Assembly (NCBI GenBank): GCA_030448225.1
Contig: JAUJNJ010000159.1
Coordinates: 1 to 5,067, forward strand
Length of the DNA: 5,067 bases
DNA from: Phycisphaerae bacterium
Lineage (GTDB): Bacteria > Planctomycetota > Phycisphaerae > Tepidisphaerales > Tepidisphaeraceae
Direction of reading: 5' to 3'
Within the stretch, counting starts at the first letter, position 1. Each line of letters starts with the position of its first letter. A program made the translations under genes and the position numbers. The notes under the pieces were generated by a model, which searched no databases, was not told the DNA's origin, and saw only the letters and a program-made list of their open reading frames with translations. Shown here piece by piece: positions 1-5,067 of the stretch.

Positions 1-2292
1 GTGACCGTGCGGCGGGCGGAGGTGCTCGTCGAGACGGGGAAGGTGAACGAGGCGATCGCGCTGCTGAAGGCGTTCGTCGCGGCCGACCCCAAGAGCCTCG
101 CCGGCCACGTCGCGCTCGGCCGCGCCGCGGAGCGCATCGGCGATTTGGAGACGGCCAAGGCGGCATACGGGTGGTTCGTCGCGCCGGGGCGGGACTACCT
201 CGAGAAGTGGCACACGAAGGCGAAGGACCCGTCGTTCGAGTCGGCCGAGGCGCTGACGACGATCGGCCGCGCGATCGACCGCTGGGCCGTGCTCACCGGC
301 AAGTACGCGAACAACCCCGAGCTCGACCGCGCGGTGCTCGACATGTTCGTCGCCGCCTACGACCGCGTCGGCCGCAACTACTGGCCCGCGCGCCTCGCGG
401 CGGCGAAGTACTTCGCGTCGCACGACCAGGCCGAGCAGGCGAACGAGGAACTCAAGGGCCCGAAGGACGCGCCGGGCGGCGTGCTGGCGGCCAACCCGCA
501 CGACGCCGAGACGCTGAAGCTGCTCGGCGAGCTGTCGATCCAGTACTTCAACTTCGACGGCGGCGACGCCGCGATCGCCACGCTCCGCCGGGTGAACCCC
601 AAGTCGATCGACGCCGACCTGCTCGAGGTCCGCAACCTGCTCCGCCAGCGCCGCCCGCAGGAGGCAGAGGCGATCGCGCAGAAGGTCCTCGATCGCCAGC
701 CCGAGCACCTGGAAGCCATGGGCCTGCTCGCCGCCTGCTACGCGCTGCAACTGCGCGAGGAGAAGACGGGCGAGATCCTCCGCCGGGTGGAGAAGATCGA
801 CCCCGACAACGCCACCGCCTACTTCGAGGTCGCCGAGCAGCTCGGCGCGATGCGCCAGTACCCGCGGGCGGCCGACAAGTACAAGGTCGCCATCGAGCGG
901 GCCCCCTGGTGGACCGACGCGCTCAACGGCCTGGGCCTGCTCTACACCCAGAGCGGCGACGAGGACGACGCCCGCGCCGTGCTCGAACGCGCCCGCACGG
1001 TCGACCCGTTCAACCACGCGACGACGAACTACCTCAAGCTCCTCGACGACATGTCCGGCTTCGCGACGAAGGAGACCGAGCACTTCATCGTCATGTACGA
1101 CGCGAAGCAGGACCCGGTGATCCCCGAGTACTTCGGCGAGTACCTCGAGAGCATCCACGACGAGGTGACGAAGGACTTCGCCCACGACCCCACGACCGTC
1201 GTGCGCGGCAAGACGCCCGACGGCAAGGAGATCCGGCACAAGACGATCATCGAGGTCTTCCCGACGCACGACGCGTTCAGCGTCCGCACGACCGGCTCCC
1301 CCTGGATCGGCACGGTCGGCGCCAGCACCGGGCGGGTCATCGCGCTGGTCGCGCCGCGCAAGGGGGAGAACACGATGGGCACCTACAACTGGGCCAGCGT
1401 GCTCCGCCACGAGTACACGCACACGGTCACGCTCAGCGCGACCGACAACCGCATCGCCCACTGGCTGACCGAGGGGCTGGCGGTGTGGGAGGAGAAGAGC
1501 CCGCTGCGGTGGGACTGGATCCCGATGCTGTTCAACGCGGTGAAGAAGAAGGAGCTCTTCCCGATGGACGAGCTCACCTGGGCGTTCGTCCGCCCGAAGA
1601 AGCCGCACCACCGCAACCTCGCCTACGCGCAGTCGCACTGGGTCTGCCAGTACATCCATGAGACGTACGGCCACGACGCGCTGCTGAAGATGCTCGTCGA
1701 GTTCCGCAACGCCGGGCGGCAGGAGGACGTGTTCCCGAAGATCACCGGCCGGACGATCCCGCAGTTCGAGACCGAGTTCTTCGCCTGGTGCGCCAAGCAG
1801 GTGGCCGGCTGGGGCTACGACGAGGCGTCGGTGAAGAAGTACGACGAGCTGAAGGAAAAGGGCAACGCGCTGATCAAGAGCAAACAGCTCGACGAGGCGA
1901 TCCCGGTCTGGGCCGAGATCCACAAGCTCCGCCCGGTCGACGCGATGCCCCACCAGAAACTCGCGGCCCTTTACCTCGCCAAGAAGCAGTACCCCAAGGC
2001 CATCGAGCACCTCGTCGCGCTCGACAAGGTGGAACTGAAGGACAACCGCTACGCCAAGCGCGTCGCCCGCCTCTACCGCGACATGAAGGACTTCCCCAAC
2101 GCCACGAAGTACGCCACGCAGGCGGTGTACGTCGACCCGTACGACCTGTCCGCTCACGAACTGCTCGCCGAGGTCCACGAACTCGCCGGCAACAAGGCCG
2201 GCGTCGAGCGCGAGCAGCGCGTGATCGCGGCGATCAAGGAGTGGAGCGAGAACCAGAAGAAGGCGGCGGAGGGAGAGGTTTCGTCGAATTGA
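1..2292 (+). CDS. TPR-flanked gluzincin metallopeptidase (peptidase MA-like), 5' partial
   Basis: This is a 763-residue open frame ending at TGA 2290-2292. It begins at the first base, and the first residues already lie inside a TPR helix (EAIALLKAFVAADP). The GTG at base 1 is therefore probably an internal valine, and the true start and any signal peptide lie upstream. Three parts are visible. Residues about 1-340 are TPR-like helical pairs with the usual A/L/Y spacing and 'DP/NP' turns (for example 165-340). Residues about 355-600 are a zinc peptidase: HEYTH at 470-474 gives two His ligands and catalytic Glu471, and WLTEGLAVWEE at 488-498 supplies the third ligand, Glu491. This is the gluzincin pattern of the peptidase MA-like family. 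Residues about 610-745 return to TPRs, ending in a charged tail. All zinc ligands are present, so an active peptidase is likely. Substrate is unknown; the TPRs may bind a partner or client protein. An exported location is inferred from relatives, not seen here. Confidence 0.9.
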   Translation: MTVRRAEVLVETGKVNEAIALLKAFVAADPKSLAGHVALGRAAERIGDLETAKAAYGWFVAPGRDYLEKWHTKAKDPSFESAEALTTIGRAIDRWAVLTGKYANNPELDRAVLDMFVAAYDRVGRNYWPARLAAAKYFASHDQAEQANEELKGPKDAPGGVLAANPHDAETLKLLGELSIQYFNFDGGDAAIATLRRVNPKSIDADLLEVRNLLRQRRPQEAEAIAQKVLDRQPEHLEAMGLLAACYALQLREEKTGEILRRVEKIDPDNATAYFEVAEQLGAMRQYPRAADKYKVAIERAPWWTDALNGLGLLYTQSGDEDDARAVLERARTVDPFNHATTNYLKLLDDMSGFATKETEHFIVMYDAKQDPVIPEYFGEYLESIHDEVTKDFAHDPTTVVRGKTPDGKEIRHKTIIEVFPTHDAFSVRTTGSPWIGTVGASTGRVIALVAPRKGENTMGTYNWASVLRHEYTHTVTLSATDNRIAHWLTEGLAVWEEKSPLRWDWIPMLFNAVKKKELFPMDELTWAFVRPKKPHHRNLAYAQSHWVCQYIHETYGHDALLKMLVEFRNAGRQEDVFPKITGRTIPQFETEFFAWCAKQVAGWGYDEASVKKYDELKEKGNALIKSKQLDEAIPVWAEIHKLRPVDAMPHQKLAALYLAKKQYPKAIEHLVALDKVELKDNRYAKRVARLYRDMKDFPNATKYATQAVYVDPYDLSAHELLAEVHELAGNKAGVEREQRVIAAIKEWSENQKKAAEGEVSSN

Positions 2293-2301
2293 TGGTGGCG
2301 A

Positions 2302-2339
2302 GTAGTGCGTGATGCGTAGTGCGTAGTGCGTAGTGCGTA
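2302..2339. repeat. Tandem 7-base repeat, GTAGTGC x5
   Basis: Five consecutive 7-mers run from 2302 to 2336: GTAGTGC, GTGATGC, GTAGTGC, GTAGTGC, GTAGTGC, followed by a partial GTA. The second copy is degenerate. The array starts only 9 bases after the stop of the metallopeptidase gene. Two inverted copies (GCACTAC) recur at 2482-2495, so this array forms the left arm of a larger inverted repeat. Similar TAGTGCG runs are, from memory, common between genes in several GC-rich environmental bacteria; I cannot check this here. Confidence 0.85.
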
Positions 2340-2496
2340 AGAATTCATCGCCGACCGTCGCGGCCTCGTCATCCCGAGGAGGCTTTGCCGACGAGGGATC
2401 TCGGGACGGGGAGACGTTCAGCCGTCCCGAGATCCCTCAGGTCGCTCCCGCTCCCTTCGGGATGACGGCTCTTCCTCTTACGCACTACGCACTACG
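2322..2496. repeat. Nested intergenic inverted repeat, outer arms 21 bp
   Basis: Bases 2322-2342 are the exact reverse complement of 2476-2496 (21 of 21). Between these arms lies a second palindromic unit (2367-2467). The gaps between outer and middle arms are unequal, 24 nt on the left and 8 nt on the right, so the structure is not a single perfect hairpin. There is no open frame with a recognisable product inside and no visible target-site duplication at the edges. It may be a MITE- or REP-like dispersed element, or one repeat that inserted into another. Its position right after a stop codon would also let it shape the 3' end of the upstream mRNA. Confidence 0.8.
2367..2467. repeat. Palindromic GTCATCCCGA repeat, hairpin-forming
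   Basis: The ends pair over 11 bp (2367-2377 with 2457-2467) and the centre pairs over 17 bp (2393-2409 with 2422-2438) around a 12-nt loop at 2410-2421. The segments between these pairings, 2378-2392 (15 nt) and 2439-2456 (18 nt), do not match each other. Each half reads GTCATCCCGA, then a variable stretch, then GAGGGATCTCGGGACGG. This resembles two variants of one repeat of about 45 nt placed head to head. From memory the sequence resembles a widely dispersed intergenic repeat (GTCATCCCGAG...GAGGGATCT) of many bacterial genomes. No U-tract follows, so it is not a classical intrinsic terminator, although a transcript could fold strongly here. Confidence 0.8.
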
Positions 2497-2543
2497 AACC
2501 CCTCCCCCTCGTCAAACGCCGGCCCCACGAATACCGTAGCAGC

Positions 2544-2831
2544 ATGAGCGTCCCCGACGACCTGACCCTCGCCGCGTTCCAGCGTCACATCTCGGCCCTC
2601 TACGAGAAGGCCGACCGGGAGCGGGGGACGCCGGGGACGTGGTTATGGTTTTCCGAGGAAGTCGGCGAGTTGGCGCGTGCATTGGCGCGCGGGCCGCGGG
2701 AGAATCTGGAAGAGGAGTTCGCCGACGTGCTGGCGTGGCTGTGTACGCTGGCGAACATCAACGACGTCGACCTCGCGTCGGCCGTGCGGAAGAAGTACCT
2801 CAGCGAGGGGGCCCAGACGAAGCCGAAATAG
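2544..2831 (+). CDS. MazG-like nucleotide pyrophosphohydrolase
   Basis: This complete 95-residue gene runs from ATG 2544 to TAG 2829-2831. The protein is a minimal all-alpha NTP pyrophosphatase of the MazG/dUTPase-related superfamily. The Mg-binding motif EExxE is seen as E38-E39-V-G-E42, and the second acidic pair as E58-x-x-D61 within EEFADVLAWL. The N-terminal helix (LAAFQRHISALYEKADRERG) and W33-LWF lead into the motif in the usual order. The length matches compact single-domain MazG-like proteins rather than the two-domain housekeeping MazG. The likely role is hydrolysis of a nucleoside triphosphate to the monophosphate and pyrophosphate, in nucleotide-pool cleaning; the preferred substrate cannot be read from sequence. 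No convincing Shine-Dalgarno precedes the ATG, and no better in-frame start lies just upstream. It stands alone between two non-coding gaps, so an operon with its neighbours is not indicated. Confidence 0.88.
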   Translation: MSVPDDLTLAAFQRHISALYEKADRERGTPGTWLWFSEEVGELARALARGPRENLEEEFADVLAWLCTLANINDVDLASAVRKKYLSEGAQTKPK

Positions 2832-2863
2832 TCCCGGGGGCCACGCCACGCGGTCGCGAGCGA

Positions 2864-2897
2864 AAGACGTGAAACACGCGGCGCGTAACGACGTCTT
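2864..2897 (+). terminator. Weak hairpin downstream of the MazG-like gene, possible terminator
   Basis: AAGACGT (2864-2870) pairs with ACGTCTT (2891-2897). Inside, ACGC (2876-2879) can pair with GCGT (2883-2886) around a 3-base loop. It begins 32 bases after the stop codon, a reasonable place for a 3' end. There is no run of T after the stem (AACGTTGG follows), and a 7-bp match over this distance could be chance, so this is only a candidate. Confidence 0.22.
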
Positions 2898-2945
2898 AAC
2901 GTTGGTTCAGGATCCTCACGGGCCCGCGGTAAGCACTTGATCGCC

Positions 2946-2961
2946 GCGGGCGGAAGCCCGC
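2946..2961. repeat. GC hairpin with GGAA tetraloop
   Basis: GCGGGC (2946-2951) and GCCCGC (2956-2961) form a perfect 6-bp stem closed by GGAA, a GNRA-type tetraloop. The unit GGGCGGAAGCCCGCCGG looks like a family of short GC-rich hairpins that I recall being scattered between planctomycete genes; copy number cannot be judged from one window. A short T/C-rich stretch (GTCTCTTCT) follows, but it is too weak to call a terminator. Confidence 0.4.
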
Positions 2962-3166
2962 CGGTCTCTTCTGATCGACCGCGCGTGCGGGGCACCGGAT
3001 TGCGAATCTGAATGTGGACCTCAGGCCTTCGTTCGGGGCTGTGGACTGCGGCCGGCGCCTCGCGCCGATCTCTCGGAAGGTCGTTCGTCCACGATCCGGC
3101 GGCGCGATGCGTTTCTCGCCCCCGGGACCGGGCCCGCCCCGCCCGCCTGCGAATTGACGCCGCCCC

Positions 3167-3174
3167 AAGGAGGG
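3167..3174 (+). promoter_or_regulatory. Strong Shine-Dalgarno sequence, favours a TTG start
   Basis: AAGGAGGG is an almost ideal match to the anti-Shine-Dalgarno sequence. Its end lies 8 nt before an in-frame TTG at 3183 and 20 nt before the ATG at 3195. The first spacing is normal and the second is too long, so the site argues for TTG as the start of the membrane-protein gene. No comparable site precedes the MazG-like gene. Confidence 0.6.
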
Positions 3175-3182
3175 TCGTACAT

Positions 3183-5067
3183 TTGCGCTCACCAATGCGT
3201 GCCTTCCAAGCGGGGATCCTGCTCATCCTGATGATGTCGAGCGCGGCCTTCGGGCAGGCGACGGGGTTCGTCGAGGCGATCGGCTTCGACCGCACCTACC
3301 GCCCCGAGTGCTGGACGCCGATGCTCGTGAACCTCACCAGCACGCTCTCGGAGCCGGCCGAGTACGACGTGCGGATCGAGCAGGAGGACCTCGACGGCGA
3401 CACGGTCGTGTACACCCGCCGGGTCACGCTCAACGCGGGGCAGCAGGAGAAGTTCTGGGCCTACTTCCTGCCGCGCACGAACGTGAACAGCCTGCCGGCC
3501 AACGTCAACGACCTCCGAAAAGCGCTACGCGTCAGCCTCTACACGCCGGACGGGAAGCTCGTCGCGCCCCTGCCGCTGGAGAACCCGGTGACGAACGTCG
3601 ACGACGCCGCCACCGGCACGATCGCCACCAAGCGGGACGTGAAGCTCGTGCTCGTCGTGGTCGGCCCCGACGGCGCGATGCCCGGCGTGCGCGAGTACGA
3701 GGGGGCGCTGGGGCTGATCGAGGACGTGCAGTTCGTCCGCGTCGGCACCGCCGACCTCCCGGAGAGCGGGATCGGCTACGACTCGGTCGACGCCATCCTC
3801 TGGCTCGGCGCCGACGCCGCCGACCTCACGCGCGGCGGGTCGCGCAAGCTGCCGGCGCTCGACCGGTACGTCCGCGGCGGTGGGCACCTCGTCGTCTCCC
3901 ACCCCAACGAACGCGCGCGGGTCGAGGTGCTGGCCGACCTCCTGCCGGTCGAGTTGAAGCGCGGCGGCGACTGGGCCGTCGAGCTGCGCGACCTGACGGT
4001 CCCCGAGCCGCTGCACTCGATCGCCGTCGAAGACAAGCGGATCGTGGCCGACCGGTGGCGGCAACTGCCCGGCCCGTTCAAGGTCGCCCACGCGCAGGCG
4101 AAGCCCGGCGCGTTCGTCGACTACTGGGTGAACTGGAGCAAGCCGGCCGACAGTGGCCCCGCCCGCCCCGCCGCCGCCGCGGGCGCCACGCCCTACATCG
4201 CGCGGATCGGCCGCGGGGCGGGCGCGGTGACGTGGGTGGCGCAGGACCTGAGCAGCCCGAGCGTCCACGGGCCCAACGCGCAGGGGTGGGCGCAGGTGTG
4301 GGACCGCGTGTTCGGCTGGAAGAACGACACGTTCGCCAACGGCTACGTCGGCACGCTCCTGAAGTCCGACGTCGCCGCCGAGCGCAGGAAAGGCGAGGGC
4401 TTCGAGAAGAAGTACGGTCCCGGCAGCGGCGTCGACCTCGGCCGCTCGGTCCTGGCCGGCACCGACCACACCGGCAAGGCCGGGGCGTACGTGCTGCTGG
4501 CCGTCTTCTTCTTCATCGCCTACTGGGTGATCGCCGGCCCGGGGACGTACGTGTTCCTGGCCAGCAAGCGCCGGCCGCAGCTCTCGTGGGGCGTGTTCGC
4601 GGTGACGGCGCTGGGCGCGACGGCGCTGACCGTGGGCGTGGTGAACCTCGTGCTCCGCGGCGACGCGGAGGTCAAGCACTTCACCGTCGTCCGCCAGGCG
4701 CCGGGCGAGGAGCCGGTCGCGGTCAGCCGCATCGGTCTGTACATCCCGCGCGACGGGATGCAGACCGTGTCGCTGCCGGGCGTCTCGCCGGACGCGATCA
4801 GCACGATCCACGCCGCGGTCGTTCACCCGAAGCACCTCAACCCGCGCGAGGGGTTCCTCGACACCGGCCGCTACACGATCCCCGTCCGCGACGACGGCGC
4901 GGGCGGCGACACCGTCTCGGTCGACTTCCCCTACCGCAGCACGCTGAAGAAGATCCAGGTCGAGCGCGTCGGCCCCCTGCCGGCGCCCGCGGGCACGACG
5001 GGCGCCGCGGCGACCGGCGACGGCGGCGCGGGCGGCGGCAGCGGCGTGATCGGCCTCGGCGGCACCG
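3183..5067 (+). CDS. Exported membrane protein with glutamine-amidotransferase-like region, 3' partial
   Basis: The frame stays open to the window end: 628 codons from TTG 3183, or 624 from ATG 3195. The TTG start is chosen because of the well-spaced ribosome site; residue numbers count from it. Residues 1-24 form a signal peptide (Arg, then ILLILMMSSAAFG, predicted cleavage before Gln25). Next comes a beta-rich region to about 145, then a Rossmann-like stretch at about 150-245 with VKLVLVVVGPDG, DAILWLGADAADL and RYVRGGGHLVVSHPN. This resembles the GATase-1-like fold, but the nucleophile cysteine is missing; the only Cys is at 43. An Ala/Pro linker lies near 320-338. Two membrane helices (about 434-459 and 469-491) flank a short basic loop (KRRPQ), which the positive-inside rule places in the cytoplasm, so both large domains face outward. 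A Gly/Ala-rich segment starts near 600. The family is unassigned; non-enzymatic ligand binding or scaffolding is inferred. Similar proteins are often found near MoxR/DUF58 genes, which are not in view here. Confidence 0.85.
   Translation, partial: MRSPMRAFQAGILLILMMSSAAFGQATGFVEAIGFDRTYRPECWTPMLVNLTSTLSEPAEYDVRIEQEDLDGDTVVYTRRVTLNAGQQEKFWAYFLPRTNVNSLPANVNDLRKALRVSLYTPDGKLVAPLPLENPVTNVDDAATGTIATKRDVKLVLVVVGPDGAMPGVREYEGALGLIEDVQFVRVGTADLPESGIGYDSVDAILWLGADAADLTRGGSRKLPALDRYVRGGGHLVVSHPNERARVEVLADLLPVELKRGGDWAVELRDLTVPEPLHSIAVEDKRIVADRWRQLPGPFKVAHAQAKPGAFVDYWVNWSKPADSGPARPAAAAGATPYIARIGRGAGAVTWVAQDLSSPSVHGPNAQGWAQVWDRVFGWKNDTFANGYVGTLLKSDVAAERRKGEGFEKKYGPGSGVDLGRSVLAGTDHTGKAGAYVLLAVFFFIAYWVIAGPGTYVFLASKRRPQLSWGVFAVTALGATALTVGVVNLVLRGDAEVKHFTVVRQAPGEEPVAVSRIGLYIPRDGMQTVSLPGVSPDAISTIHAAVVHPKHLNPREGFLDTGRYTIPVRDDGAGGDTVSVDFPYRSTLKKIQVERVGPLPAPAGTTGAAATGDGGAGGGSGVIGLGGT

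Larger units (their letters stand above)
2832..3166. other. Non-coding GC-rich gap between the MazG-like gene and the membrane-protein gene
   Basis: There is no credible gene in these 335 bases. A reverse-strand frame crosses them but also runs antisense through the MazG-like gene and into the next gene, and it is rich in Arg, Ser and Pro without any domain. The gap holds small inverted repeats (2864-2897, 2946-2961 and 3053-3067, the last a 6-bp CGGCGC/GCGCCG stem with a CTC loop). It must contain or border the promoter of the downstream gene, but no strong sigma-70 pair stands out. Confidence 0.6.

Noticed and set aside
171..1661. Second + strand frame of 496 codons inside the metallopeptidase gene
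   Set aside because: It is an Arg/Pro/Gly-rich frame-shifted shadow. The overlapping frame contains TPRs and an intact zinc site.
2393..2438. Inner 17-bp stem as a Rho-independent terminator
   Set aside because: The stem is strong but no T-run follows on either strand and the loop is 12 nt, so it is described as a repeat hairpin instead.
2302..2496. CRISPR array
   Set aside because: The 7-base units are adjacent with no spacers, and the longer repeats occur only as inverted pairs.
2333..2539. Small + strand open frame of 68 codons between the first two genes
   Set aside because: It is made almost entirely of the inverted-repeat sequence, has no ribosome site, and shows no protein-like pattern.
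2544..2831. Toxin-antitoxin partner reading of the MazG-like gene
   Set aside because: There is no MazE- or MazF-like gene beside it; the neighbours are a large peptidase and a large membrane protein.
2600..3295. Reverse-strand open frame of 231 codons across the 2832-3182 gap
   Set aside because: It runs antisense to most of the MazG-like gene and to the signal peptide of the next gene, with Arg/Ser/Pro-rich low-information sequence and no recognisable domain.
3525..4835. Reverse-strand open frame of 436 codons
   Set aside because: It lies wholly inside the + strand membrane-protein gene, whose signal peptide, helices and ribosome site are convincing. The antisense product is rich in Arg, Ala, Asp and His without any domain, typical of a GC-rich shadow frame.

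Overview
This is a GC-rich stretch with strongly G/C-ending codons. It holds two long genes that are both cut by the window edges, one short complete gene between them, and two non-coding gaps. Large secreted or envelope proteins combining TPR repeats with a metallopeptidase, together with palindromic intergenic repeats of the GTCATCCCGA type, suggest Planctomycetota (Phycisphaerae/Tepidisphaerales-like or a related class). That assignment rests on family knowledge and base composition; there is no marker gene in the window.

Layout, all genes on the + strand. (1) 1-2292 is the 3' part of a TPR / gluzincin metallopeptidase / TPR protein with an HEYTH zinc site. (2) 2293-2543 is an intergenic gap filled mostly by a nested inverted repeat: a tandem 7-base repeat, a 21-bp outer arm pair, an 11-bp middle pair and a 17-bp inner stem. 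(3) 2544-2831 is a compact MazG-like nucleotide pyrophosphohydrolase. (4) 2832-3166 is a GC-rich gap with only weak hairpins. (5) 3183-5067 is the 5' part of a large signal-peptide-bearing membrane protein with a Rossmann/glutamine-amidotransferase-like region and two central membrane helices. It continues past the window end, and I traced it codon by codon without meeting a stop. A strong Shine-Dalgarno sequence sits 8 nt before an in-frame TTG and 20 nt before the ATG.

The genes do not form an obvious pathway. The gaps of about 250 and 350 bp and the palindromic repeat suggest separate transcription units. The two large proteins probably act at or outside the inner membrane, while the MazG-like enzyme is cytosolic housecleaning. 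I see no RNA genes, CRISPR, transposase, phage or toxin-antitoxin signature. The most unusual points are the nested repeat, the start-site conflict of the last gene, and that gene's unassigned family.
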